NCBI RefSeq assembly: GCF_037975245.1
Contig: NC_092570.1
Span: forward strand, 1,679,501 to 1,743,500
Length of the DNA: 64,000 bases
Direction: 5' to 3'
From: Apostichopus japonicus
Taxonomy: Eukaryota; Echinodermata; Holothuroidea; Aspidochirotida; Stichopodidae
Part shown: positions 35,647-47,392 of the stretch, piece by piece
Layout: each line of letters starts with the position of its first letter
Numbering within the stretch: the stretch's first letter is position 1
The notes under the pieces: generated by a model
The model's database searches: none
The model's input: the letters and a program-made list of their open reading frames with translations, nothing else
Told to the model about the DNA's origin: nothing
Program-made: the position numbers and the translations under genes

Positions 35647-37875
35647 ATGGCCTGCCCGTCGCCTTGGAAAGACATGGCAGATACATTCTTCGAATGTTCA
35701 ATTTGTTTGGATCTGTTTAAAGAACCGAAACTATTACCATGTCTGCATAGATTCTGTAAACAATGTCTGGAACCTATATTAGAAGGACAGGCTGGAACAT
35801 TTGAATGTCCTCTTTGTAAAGATGTCTGTAAAATACCAAACGATAGAATCGATGGATTCAAGACTGACTTCCATATGAAAAGTATGCTGCAGTTTGTTCA
35901 GCTACAGAAAACATTTGAAAACAATGAAGAGAGAGAATGTATTGGCTGTGAAGAGGAGTTAAAGGTTACAGCGTACTGTTTTATGTGTAAAGAATTTCTT
36001 TGTGTTCAGTGTTATCAATTTCATTTGACCAAGAAGATATTTGTCAAACATCAGAAACACGTATTAGCTCTGAATGATCTTGAGGGGAAAAGTCTCACAC
36101 AAGAAAAACTTGCATCATTGATGGAAGCTCCTAGGTGCCATATTCACCCGGAACACATGGCTCAGTTGTGTTGTTGTACATGCGGAAACCTCCCAGTTTG
36201 TGTGACATGTACGTATGAGGAACACAAAGGTCATGAACTTCGTGACGTCAGGAAAGTGGCGAACGACGAAAGGGAACACTTGAAGGAGATATTGGAAGAA
36301 CTTGTAAAACGTAAAGATACTGTATACAACATTGCTGATAAACTCAACAGAGTTAATAATGACGTTCTGTCCATTGTCGCTGAAACTAAAGTAAAATGGA
36401 AATCACAGTACGAAGATCAGACCAGGAAGTTACAGAATGAGAAAGAGAAAGAAAAGAGAGAATTCAACAGATTCAAAACAGGTCTTGAAGAAAGTACTCG
36501 AAACAAAATGAAAGAATTAGAAACAGAAATGGAAGAGAAAATTAGAAAAATAAGAGACGAGTACGACAGAATGAAGAAAATCAAAGTTAGGGAATCTAAA
36601 GAGAAAGAGGACACCAAACGAAATGAAATAGAAAATAGAGAATTAAAGATTGACGAAACAATGAAAAAACTTGATGCGGTAATGAATGAGAGAAATAAAT
36701 CAATAGACGAGCAACAGCAACGCAAGCTTAGAGAAACACAAAACTTATCAGATCTTTGTAATCAATGGGTCAATAAATTTGAAAATTTGTCTACTATATC
36801 TTCGAGTGTCCTTGAATCATATAACCACTGGACAGACGCACAGTGTATTCCTGATATAAGAGCAGCGAGTGAACCTCTTGTTGAGGATATAATGAAAGAT
36901 TTTCCAGAAATAGAATCTTTATCTGATATAACAATGGATGATTTACCAATATTGTCTATTGATAAAGTACATATATCGGATAATGTAGAATCTGTTGTTG
37001 ATGCTGATGTGATCAGAGATAAATGGTTTTGGTTATCTGGTATAACAAGTACTGGCTCTGGTAACATCGTCATTTCTGGGAGATTATCATTTGACCATTC
37101 ATTCATCACAGTCATAAACAAACAAGGACGTCAGATTAGTCATAACAAGATAGATGAAGGCAAACGGATTCGTCTTCCCTTTCGTCACTGTGCTGCTTTA
37201 TCACGTGATAAGATAGCTTCGGTTTGTGAATCCAATCAGCTTGGTGTTTATGATATTCGTGATGGGTCCTTTACTCAAAATAACATCACGTCCCTCTTTG
37301 ATGACTTCGAAACGGTGGATGGGAAGTATGCGACTTGTATAACTACTGATCCAATAAGTGGCAACATCATTGTAGGTACATCACGAAAGATTGGATTGCT
37401 ATTTACATTTGATGAAGACTTGAATTTCATTCGAGCTCTGAAGCTGCCAGAGGTTATAAAATGGTCAAGAGATATCCTTTACCATGAAGGCGTTCTGCTG
37501 ATATGCGATACAGAGAGTAGATGTGCATACGCTGTTACCATTGATATATCTAAAACAGAAGTAGAGTTACTATACGAGCTTCCGAAACCAGATATTGACG
37601 GACTGACTTGGTATCCTTGGAGTATATGTAAAGACAGGGCAGGCTTTGTATACATCTTGTGGTCAGAAGAACAGGGTAGTACTACTAAACGTATCATCAC
37701 ACAGTACAGTCAAGATGGTCAGCAGTTGTTGACAACCAAACGGACAGAAGACAGAGTAAGGTGTATGACAACATTGATGACAAAGGAGGGAGAGAAGCTA
37801 CTTGTAGCTACATCGTGGTCAGGAAAGATGTTTTGTTATGGTCTGGTGAGTATATCTCAGTGTTTCTTATTTTAA
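35647..37875 (+). CDS. TRIM-like RING/B-box/coiled-coil/propeller protein, copy 6
   Basis: Intact 742-residue paralogue, the last gene of the array. RING and B-box ligands match copy 2. The propeller is the most divergent of the set in its loops (VDADVIRDKWFW, DEGKRIRLPFRHC, LGVYDIRDGSF, DPISGNIIVG, WYPWSICK, SEEQGSTTK), while the strands between them are unchanged. The coiled coil has its own variant (ETMKKLDAV). Cytosolic E3 ligase activity is inferred from the C3HC4 RING; nothing in the sequence identifies the partner. Confidence 0.93.
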   Translation: MACPSPWKDMADTFFECSICLDLFKEPKLLPCLHRFCKQCLEPILEGQAGTFECPLCKDVCKIPNDRIDGFKTDFHMKSMLQFVQLQKTFENNEERECIGCEEELKVTAYCFMCKEFLCVQCYQFHLTKKIFVKHQKHVLALNDLEGKSLTQEKLASLMEAPRCHIHPEHMAQLCCCTCGNLPVCVTCTYEEHKGHELRDVRKVANDEREHLKEILEELVKRKDTVYNIADKLNRVNNDVLSIVAETKVKWKSQYEDQTRKLQNEKEKEKREFNRFKTGLEESTRNKMKELETEMEEKIRKIRDEYDRMKKIKVRESKEKEDTKRNEIENRELKIDETMKKLDAVMNERNKSIDEQQQRKLRETQNLSDLCNQWVNKFENLSTISSSVLESYNHWTDAQCIPDIRAASEPLVEDIMKDFPEIESLSDITMDDLPILSIDKVHISDNVESVVDADVIRDKWFWLSGITSTGSGNIVISGRLSFDHSFITVINKQGRQISHNKIDEGKRIRLPFRHCAALSRDKIASVCESNQLGVYDIRDGSFTQNNITSLFDDFETVDGKYATCITTDPISGNIIVGTSRKIGLLFTFDEDLNFIRALKLPEVIKWSRDILYHEGVLLICDTESRCAYAVTIDISKTEVELLYELPKPDIDGLTWYPWSICKDRAGFVYILWSEEQGSTTKRIITQYSQDGQQLLTTKRTEDRVRCMTTLMTKEGEKLLVATSWSGKMFCYGLVSISQCFLF

Positions 37876-39690
37876 TATTACTATATATTACAGGATACAC
37901 TGATGTAATGACATTAAAAGGGTATATTAAACTGGAACAATATCGCCAAGGATGTTATCTTAATGTATGACTTTATGTATGACCAAATAATGTGCTATTT
38001 TAATAACTTTAAAGATAGTTTTCGATTAAATTTAGCTCAAGTAATAGTAGAAGTTATTTCCCAAAGCCAATATACATGAAACTAAAGTGAACAACTTGTT
38101 CACTATTACCTAAACGGATTCGTAAAACAAAGATTAAAGAATTCTAACGAGATCATGGTATTGTTGTTGACAAGACATCGCAATGCCAACTTAAGTTGAT
38201 TTAAAAGAAATAAAACAACAACAAAAACAGAAAAGTGAACAGAAAATAGGCAAAAAGGAAAGAAGAAAAGACAAGAAAAGAACAGAAAAGAAAGGATTTG
38301 TTTGCTGAAAAACGTAACAAAAACAATCTACATCCAACATGACTTTTTTTAGCATTCTCAATGTACTTCAAACGTATCGAGAACTGGAACAACGTTTGTA
38401 ACTTTATTAATGTTCTTTCCAACAGATGCAAGAATAAAGTCAACCGCGAAAACATACATGAAAGAAAAAACTATCCAGAGTATACACCAAACTGAATCGA
38501 ATATCAAAGGCAGCCGATGAGGAGAGAATAATCAATATTTGAAGAAACAACTAGAAACTTTAAGATGAAACGGATCCCTTATCTTAATCCGATGAAATGA
38601 AGATACAGTTCCTGATGATTATCAACAGCCCCGACGAACAATAGTAAGAAGAAATAAGTCTGTTTATATAAGATGGTGGTGATATTGTGATTTTCTGATG
38701 TCATAATTCCACTATAACCGATGTGTGGTGTCACAATGCCACCAAAAAGTGACGTCTTTCATGTTATTTTATTTTTATTTATTAAATAAATGTATATGTA
38801 AATATAAGGACTGTACTCGCGTCGGAGATCCAATTCCATGACATTTTAAAATTCTATCCAAGATTGTAAAATGAATTTATTGAAAGCATCAGAACTATTT
38901 GTTTTATTGCAAGACCATGTTTATTTTGTGTGTGTGCATGTGACGCCTTGCTTGTACACACGATATCTCAAGAAGTGAAGCTTGGACAATATAAAATTCG
39001 TGTGTAGGAGAACCTCATTTAGGAGTAAGAGCCAATTATTTTGGTGGAGGTCATATGTCATTTGAGGTCACCAAAGGTCAACTTGTGAAACCTTGTAAAC
39101 ACGATATCCCAAGAAAAGAAGCTTTGACCAATATCATATTTCGTGGGTATAGTAGAATAAGCCTATTGGTTGTTGTGAACGACAAAGGTCATTTGGGGTC
39201 ACTAGGGGTCAAATAGTGAAACCCTGTGAACACGATATCTCAAGAAGAAAAGCTTGTACCAATCTCATAATGAGTACCACATTGGTTAGAAGCAGCCTAT
39301 TGTTTAGAGTGATGGTCAAAGTTCGTTTGGGTTCACTATGGGTACAATTGTGAAAACCCGGGTAAACACGATATCTCAAGAAGGAGAGCTTGGACCATCA
39401 CATATTTCGTGTGAAGTACAACATTGGTTAGAAGAAGCCAATAGGTTTTGGTGGCGGTCAACGGTAATATGAAGTCACCAGAGCTCAAATTGTTGAAACC
39501 GTGTTTCATAATCTACCGTATCTCCAACCGACCAGCCTGTTAGATAACATATGCGTTACGCCTCATAATAAAAGAGGTTGTTTGCAATTGAAAATTAGCT
39601 AACGAGAAAGTCGAACCAATCGCCATTTACTTAACCGTGTCGCTAAGTGCATACGTCTTGCGTTACAAAGGTGTGATGTTTGTACATAGT
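37876..39690 (+). repeat. Terminal partial unit after copy 6
   Basis: 3' flank of copy 6 with AATAAA near 38785, then four copies of the ~145-bp repeat near 38955, 39098, 39232 and 39365, then the start of the conserved block. Homology ends near 39,687, within about 15 nt of the place where unit 6 has its deletion. Confidence 0.75.
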
Positions 39691-39872
39691 CATGGTTTAT
39701 TTGGTTCTTATTTCATCATTGCAACTTACATTTATCTAGCGTCATACTTTCATTGTGTTACATTTTGTACTTTTCATTCGACTGCCAAGTATTGCTGACG
39801 AAGGTCCCAGATAACATATGCGTTATCTCCTTATTTGTCAATTATGAGTCATATCTTATTTCTCTGGTTTTC

Positions 39873-39876
<4 letters not shown>

Positions 39877-39911
<35 letters not shown>
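39877..39911. repeat. (AT)n microsatellite
   Basis: Uninterrupted alternating AT. Confidence 0.95.
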
Positions 39912-39914
<3 letters not shown>

Positions 39915-41385
39915 ATACTTGCGCAGAAAATTACTATGATCATTTTTTTTCATAATGGAGTTATAAGGAAGGCAACGAAATCACAAGAAACCAGACACGA
40001 TTTATATAGGGATTAGTTTGGAGTTAGTGCCAAGAGACTGGTGTTTCTAACGAGATGTATATGATTAAGACCTAATGAATGATGATTCCTTTTGGGATAT
40101 TCCAGGAATAAACTATCGTCCTTACACGGAAAAAAAGAAGAAAAGCAAAACAGATACAGTATGGCTTCCTTTCAGTAACAATTACTCTCTGTATTACTGG
40201 ATTTGAAATAGCAATTTCTTAATGAACGCATCAAACTACTTCAAACATCTGCGAACGTAACACTATTTGCACTAAAAGTCATGATACATGTAAACATTTG
40301 GTTGAGACAAATTCCAGCCTCCTATTTACCAAAGATAAACCCCCCCCCCCCCATTTCCATTTTTATCCATTTGCAGGCAAGACGACCAAGGGTAGGATAT
40401 AAATTTAAACAACCATTCGCAACCGCCAGATTTAGTGGCACTGGTGACGATATTGTTCTCGTCACAAAGAAAGTTCTGAAATTGAATTAGAAATAAAAGG
40501 ACAAATGGAATTAAATAAAAGAGAATAAATACGCTAAAAGTCTGTTTAGTTTAGAAATCAAGGATAGACCTGAAAAATAAAAGCGAAATTTGAGATATAA
40601 CTGAAGATGCGCAAAAGCTTTTTTATTTCGTTTTTGGTGGGTTGGAGGGGGTGGGGTGGGGAGGGGAATGGGGAATAACTGTATTTCGCATTTTGATCAT
40701 TTTGTGTTGATTAAAGTAATAGAGATAATATCAGTTTATTCTTACCCATCATTCTCCTAATTATTTACTTAATCGCAATTCGGGTTTTCGATGTAGAGCT
40801 TTTACCACGCTGATTTAGGTTGGTTTTACTGATCTCTATTGATACACGACGGTACACCATCATGTGACGTATGACCGTGTGGCTGCATAATCAACACACA
40901 TGGCAACAATTTGTAGCAAAAGGTAAACCTAAAACTTCAGCAACAGTGTTTGTTATAGGTATCAATCAGTTCTCTGTTTTCAGCAAGCAAACCTGCAACA
41001 AGCATGATGAAAATCATAGAAATTACTGTGTTGACAGATATTTTGTGAAGTGTTGTTTTCTTTGGTTAAACGTTTGATTTTGAGGTAAACCAAAGGGAGT
41101 CCTTTTAATAACCTATACATTTGTTCACATTTACTTGCTTCTCACGCAATGTTTGCGTAGTCAATTACTATATTTGTGTATGTCATTTATTGCTCCACTG
41201 GAATTATGTGCTGCTTTTTTTTCTGCAAGAAAATGTAGGTGCATTGAAAACGTGAAACATTAGAAGGTTGGTCTATAGTGTCAACATTGGATTGAGATGG
41301 GTTTTTTTTATAAAGAGAGCAAAAACTGCTAAAATAGGAGGCGGAGTATAGGCTCTGAGAGTGGAGGTGTGCTGGTGGGGGGGAG

Positions 41386-41388
<3 letters not shown>

Positions 41389-41441
<53 letters not shown>
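41389..41441. repeat. (AT)n microsatellite
   Basis: Alternating AT of about 52 bp, directly preceded by a G-rich stretch. Confidence 0.95.
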
Positions 41442-41444
<3 letters not shown>

Positions 41445-43552
41445 TTAATAAAACAGAAACGGAAGACAAATAATTACAATAAACATTTGTAACATATTTG
41501 ACCTCTTGTATTTTTTCTTAAATCTCAAAATACGATTGTTCTACATCGTATTTTTAGAACAAACAATCATTTTGTTACTTTCCCTTTCCAATCCTGAAAG
41601 AAAATATAACATATTTAATGGTAACATTTAAAACCCTTGTAATGATATTAAAGCACCATTGGAAATTGTTTTCATCATTTCTGTTTTCGAAAACTGCCTT
41701 TTGAAGAAACTGTTGATGATCTTTTAGCGATGACCGACGAATTTAGCAGTTGAGTTAGAACGATGTCATGATCACAAGATGACAACAAATCTCGTTATCT
41801 GGAAAAAAATTTACAATAAGTTGACATACTATATGTTCTTGCTGTATAGGCTAACGGTAGGCTTTCTCTCCATACATGAACGTCTGGTATCATAACGCTA
41901 AATGTCATAAGAGTAAAATGGACACACGTTTGGTAGACTTTGATAAACCTTCACGTTTCAATGACATGACAAGAAGTTTAACTCTCTTTAAGTAATGTTT
42001 ATAAGTACATGGGAAAGGTAATATGTTTAGGCCAATAAATGACAAATTGTGTGAAAGGTTTTGAAAGATTAAGGTTTTTTATTTTTAAAGGATGCATCCC
42101 CTCCCCCTCCCCCTTTGAGCACACACAGACTCACACCTACTATTTGCATCTCCTCGTTTTAGCTCAAGAGGTAGCTTGCCAATGCAGTCACTCTCTGGCG
42201 GTTTTATGTTTGATAAATATGTTTTCTACTTGAACAATAAATAAACGTTATCTTTGAGGCCTCGAATTTCATGTGCAGATGGAGCTTGATGGTTTCGCAT
42301 TGATCTCTCAAGTGCACCTCTTCAACTTAATATATCTACTATGGTTTCTAACTCACGTAACACCACTTAATTTCAAATGAAATAACATAAAACAATTGGT
42401 ACAGTATTAACCGGCATAAAATTGCCAGCGCATTTAAAAAAAAAAAAGCATCCTGCCAAGCGTATCTCTCATTGGACCATTTGTTCCTAGGTTTCGACAC
42501 TTTTCAGCCGTAATGGCTTACATAAGTTAGTTAAATTCATTGTACTTATATTGTGAAGAAACAAATAAATGAATGAATGAAAATATGATTTAATCAATAC
42601 ACTCGAACAATTGACATATTTGACCTTTGGATAACTTCTATCTATATGTTCAAAGAAATAACTTTATGTATAAGTTACAAGGTAAGAGTTTACTTCAAAA
42701 AGAACGAAATTCTTTGCCCCACTTAATTTCCATCTTCACCTCCTTTACCTCAAATTTGATATAACAAAACTATTATTCAGTCTATGATCGAAAAAAGTTG
42801 ACAGTCCTAGACAAGGAAAAGGTGAATCATTCACTATGAGGCAATCTGTCTTCCAATGAGAACTTTATATATTATCATGTCGCCGACCTTTTCACAGTAG
42901 TAAATTATAAATAATTGGGCAATAGTCCAAAACTTAACCGAATCTGACGTTTGAATTTATAATTTCAAATTTATCATCATGATGAATAAATGCATGAATT
43001 TAGATATATTATCCTAGAGTCTTAAGATATCAAGAACGTGTTAGGTTTAAAGATATCAGTCAGAATTGGATGGGAAATAGGAGAGGAATTAGGGGAGATT
43101 AATTCAATACCATGAGATAAAAAGGTTCTCCCCGAGAAAAACAAAACATCTAATCAATTTAGTCATCCAATGTTTAAATAAAAATAAAAGTGCTAATACA
43201 AAGAAACCCAAACAAATAGGCAAGGCAGAGAGATGGGATGGAGACAAGAGAACAATGAGGATTATCACGATTTACTTCAGTGTCAACTAAGGGTCAATGA
43301 TTGATCGTTTTTCTTTCCAAAGAGACCAAGAGAGTCCAATGTTTCTCAAAATCACATTCAATTCTCTTCATTATCTATATTACCTTACCCATAACTTCAA
43401 CAAGTACACATTTTTCCTTCAGCTGAACGTCATAAAACTTCTCTGTCTTGGGATTTAAAATTCCATTTTGACATTTTTTTCTCACTTTTACTTCATTTTC
43501 ATTTTTATTTTTTTTTAATTTGAATTTTTTTAAACTTTTTCCTGGAAATATT

Positions 43553-46500
43553 TTAAACGTCCTGCAGATCCTCCATGTCTTCATTTTCTGCTACATAATT
43601 TCTCTTTCCAAGGTAAAACGAGGACTTGAATCGTTTGTTTTGTGTTATAGCATCCTTCTTCTCAAATTTCTGTTCCATTTCATCGTCTTCATTAGCATCC
43701 ATGCCCAATGCGCCATCTTCCCTCTTTCCAAACTTGAACTGGCTAAATTGACCTCCACGGTGTCCCCTTTTGCCAAAATATAGCTTACTTTGGCCTCCAT
43801 CACTTTCGTCTAATTCTGGGACACGTTTGCCGAAATATAAGGCACTGTATCCTCCTCGTTTGACCTCCTCTAAATTCTCGTCCTCGTCATCTGCACCGTC
43901 TCTTTTACCGAACATAAAAGGGCTGTACCTAGCTCGCTTTTCGCTCAAATGTGGCTGCGCCATTTCTCTTTTACCAAACATGAAAGGACTGTAACCACGC
44001 TTGTCTAAACCATTGAGGTCTTCTCGCTTACCAAACATGAAAGGACTGTAACCACGCTTGTCTAAACCATTGAGGTCTTCTCGCTTACCAAACATGAAAG
44101 GACTGTAACCGCGCTTGTCTAAACCATTGAGGTCTTCTCGCTTACCAAACATGAAAGGGGATTTGAACCTTTTGTCGTCTGATCTTTTACCATAGGTTAC
44201 CTTAACGACATATGGTGGGACACCGCGTCTAACGAAGGGCTCATACATCGTATCTTTGTTATTGGTAGTACTACTTCTGCCGGGCTCACGTTTGGCTATG
44301 TTTGAGAAAGTGTCGTCATCGTCACTTCTTTCATTTAAGTAGTCCAAAGCCAACTCATCTGCCAGGTCACGCAACTGTAAGAAACAACAAAAAAGCGATA
44401 CTTTATGATGACATATGAAAGTATGTGCCAAGAAATATGATATACATTCACAATTATTAGGCATGAAGCCCCCCAAAAAACAAGCAGTATCTCTTAATAT
44501 TTTTAACACTGACTTTATAGAACAAAAAGTCGTCAGTGTTATTTCAGGGAGTAGTATTTAATGCTTTAGAACCCTTGGATAACTAGATCTGGTTTCAACC
44601 CCAAGAGCAACTAGGGTGTGTAATGTTTTTGTTGTTGTGGATATTCGACGCTTTAAACTTGTTTCGAATGTGATCCGACTAAGATGTAACGACGTCTGTT
44701 GCCCATGATCATTGCTTGGCTAATTTATGAATTGTCATGTTATCTACAAACTATGGAGCCAGCCGATACTTAAAGCTGGTACAGCAACTATACTGTTCAT
44801 GTCCTACAACCGTGCATCAGTCATTACTATACATTACTGTACCAGCTGTGAGTATCAGGTGATGGAGCACAATCCAAGGGTGGGTCCCGCACAATCTCCG
44901 ACAGGTAGCTGATTTGTTTCTCCCAGAAGTATACTTTTTGAGAAAAAGTCGCCCAGACAAGAACCTGGGCACGAAAACCAAACTACCGAACGACTGATCC
45001 GCTCTCAACCCCAGCCCCCCTTGCATCGGGCTGTGACTATGTGATAATCGTCGGGTGTGCATCACCATTCCCTTCGAAATGGAACAGATACTACACATGA
45101 TCTTAGCCAAAAAGCCGAGAAGTTGGAAGTTTGGAGCATGTTGCGACCGAGATCGACTAAGTTATTATATAAAACATCAAACCATAGTTCAAGTTAGCTA
45201 ACTTTCATGCATACTGAACAGCGTTTCGGAGGGATGCATGGGGGTCTGATGGGTGTCGTAGATCGATCTGTATTGAAGATCTAGGATAGTGGGCCTATAA
45301 CCTTGGACGGACATGAAGTTGAACGTTTGTAATGAAGTCCCAAGTATTGAGCCCTGGAAACCTCTGACAAGTAAACAGAGCTCTGAAAGATTCGACATTG
45401 AGTTCTGACTCAACTTCTTATACGGGTAACTTTGATTCAGGGGGAAGTTGACGACATCATAACCACTACTGAGGCTCGAGTTACATTTGTTAAAGTGTAT
45501 GTATACTCTCCGAGTCGACCCAATGTGCTTGCGTATCAAAATCATATTAGTTAAGGCGATATTTTACGCGGTGTAGGATTGTAAGAATTACTCATCTTGA
45601 TTCAAAAGAAAGTACTATTTGCAGTCATATTAGATTATATGATCTATAAATGACGTTTTGAGTCTTTTATCCACCTTACCTAACAAATGTCAACATTCAA
45701 CATTCAATTCGAAGTGTATCAATTGGTATTCATGACAGTCCATTATCACTTTTAAACACTTCTAAAGTTGTGAATGTCGTGAATTTAGATGTAATTTTTT
45801 TTATCATATCATAGTAAATTATCAGTATTCCGAACCTTTTAAGAGTAACTGTGGAATAGGTATCAATATACGAACAGGGATGTGTTAGAGATGGAGAAAA
45901 CTAAGTCGGATATTCAACCTTTGAACGTATGTGCGTTGACGCCTGTAACTTTGATAGTGTTTCGACCCAGTGATACAATATAGCAATCTATAATTTATGA
46001 GAACTCTCTGTCTCATCGTCTGCTACAGCTAAATTCTACTTTGAAGAAGGTGCCACGGTGTGCCAACCTGAATGCCATCGATTAATGGACTTTTCATGAT
46101 ATTTCTTCTTTTCAAAACCCTTTCGTCGATGGCAAGAAATTGTAGAAAATTGGTTAAAGATTGGTAGAAAGTTATATACATATTGAAAGGTACTTTTGAT
46201 AATGATCAAAGCTAAGTCTCGTAAAAAGCTTTGATATAAGATACTGTAGATTTGACTTTTCAGTCGTTTTTAAATAAAAAATAAGCCAGAAAGTTAATGA
46301 GGGTTGTCGGTAATAAACATGTCACTTCGAAGTATTGCTTGTCGTTGTCTGAGAATCTCCTAGACTGGGAAAGAGTATCAACTTCCGTTGGGAACGGTAA
46401 TCATACTTAGTTGGGCAATGAATCGGCTCGCCTGCCAATCAAACGACTTGACAAACATGAACATTATCAAACGACTTGAAAATCATGAAAATGATTACAC

Positions 46501-47091
46501 AGTACTCAAGTACACCCTATGAAGTGTGCAAATATTTAAAAGATTACGACGGTTTAACCAATTGAATTGGCAAAAAGTGAAAAGTTAGTCAAACTTGTCT
46601 GCATGTTACTGGTCTTGGGGCAAAATGTGACCCATCATTTATTAGATACATACCACGTGGTGGGTAGAAAGATTTGTCCAACATTTTTAGTGTGTTTATA
46701 GAGAAAAACATGGAAAGTGCGTTGTTAATCCGTTTCTAAAGCCTCCCTATTGCGACCATGTTGCTACAGAGCAATTACGCGACCCTGTTGCTATGGAGAA
46801 ATTATACCTCACTACTTCATTGCATTTTGAAGGGTTCTCTTAGGGGAAGCGTCAAAATGATTTGCAGATAAAGTTATCACGATCGTAATAGAAATACATA
46901 ACAATAATCGAAAGGTTGTGGTTTACCTCTTGACCTTGAAGTAAAAGCTGAGCTGTTTCCATGTCGTGCGGTAACTCCATTTGTATCTCTTTAACGATAG
47001 CCCCTGTATGATCCAATGTCTCCGTATGGCTGGGATGGAGCACAGCTAGGAAAGACACCGAAATAAGAAGGAAAATGGACGGTGGAGCCAT
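43553..47091 (-). CDS. SALMFamide neuropeptide precursor (two coding exons)
   Basis: Exon 47091-46927 starts MAPPSIFLLISVSFLAVLHP, a clear signal peptide, and ends in phase 0 at GAG|GTAAAC. Exon 44374-43553 follows a TTTCTTACAG acceptor; together they give 328 residues. Dibasic sites release amidated peptides (each followed by GKR): GVPPYVVKVTY, FKSPFMF, three GYSPFMF, ARYSPFMF, GGYSALYF, VPELDESDGGQSKLYF, GHRGGQFSQFKF and FKSSFYL. SxLxF (L-type) and SxFxF (F-type) SALMFamides occur together. In echinoderms these secreted peptides relax muscle and act as neuromodulators; a mixed L/F precursor is typical of holothurians. Acidic spacers separate the peptides. A CAG directly before the ATG looks like a splice acceptor, so an upstream non-coding exon is likely. 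The 2.55-kb intron holds a U2-headed element. Confidence 0.92.
43967..44137 (-). repeat. Three 57-bp coding repeats in the SALMFamide exon
   Basis: The 19-residue module EDLNGLDKRGYSPFMFGKR is repeated three times in succession, nearly identical at nucleotide level. This suggests recent slippage or unequal exchange and possible copy-number polymorphism. Confidence 0.95.
44930..45124 (-). ncRNA. U2 snRNA-headed element, copy A
   Basis: Read on the minus strand, about 40 nt match the 5' end of U2 snRNA (TTCTCGGC, TTTTGGCTAAGATCA, then GTGTAGTATCTGTTC, which includes the branch-point-pairing GTAGTA). The rest does not resemble U2. It carries a small hairpin, a GTGAT...ATCAC pair, a (GCCCAGG) terminal hairpin and an ACTTTTT...AAAAAGT end. 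A second copy at 60645 is very similar throughout, so this is a repeat family, either a SINE-like element with an snRNA head or an unusual snRNA-like gene. It lies in the SALMFamide intron in the same orientation. Confidence 0.65.
45125..46926 (-). other. Remainder of SALMFamide intron
   Basis: No repeats, RNA genes or open frames with protein character were recognised in this part of the intron. Confidence 0.5.
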
Positions 47092-47331
47092 CTGTTGAAA
47101 ACAAAGCAATACCAACTTACTGATCGATTGATCAACTTACTGATCGATACACGTGCGCATGCTTAATGTCAAAAAGTTATAGGTGAAAATAAGAGAAAAT
47201 CCACGGTTAACTATATATTGATTTCGAAACTCGCCTCTGCAGTCTTCGACGACCACTTATCTGCCTGGATGTGTCTTCGTCATTTTGGGGTCGCATATCA
47301 AGGAACTGAGTATTACAAAGATAATGATGAT

Positions 47332-47392
47332 GATGATATATATATATATATATATATATATAAATGAATCTATATATAAATCTATATATAAA

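Larger units (their letters stand above)
1..39690 (+). repeat. Tandem array of ~7.3-kb TRIM-gene units
   Basis: Six successive units, each with one plus-strand TRIM-type gene and its spacer, repeat head to tail. Gene starts at 6264, 13871, 21393, 28353 and 35647 give periods of 7607, 7522, 6960 and 7294 bp. Homology covers the spacers as well as the genes, so whole genomic segments were duplicated rather than mRNA copies reinserted. Length differences come from local deletions, for example loss of a TG/ATT-rich block near 26970 and of about 550 bp near 32385. Homology stops near 39,690, inside the spacer of what would be unit 7. The left end lies outside the window. Such arrays are prone to unequal crossing-over and to assembly collapse. 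Confidence 0.93.
39691..43552. other. Gene-free region between array and SALMFamide gene
   Basis: AT-rich, largely single-copy-looking DNA. It contains (AT)n tracts at 39877-39911 and 41389-41441, a C-run near 40341 and a G-rich stretch near 40645. No coding region is supported. The last few hundred bases before 43553 are probably the 3' UTR of the minus-strand SALMFamide gene; TTTATT (minus-strand AATAAA) occurs near 43504. Confidence 0.6.
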
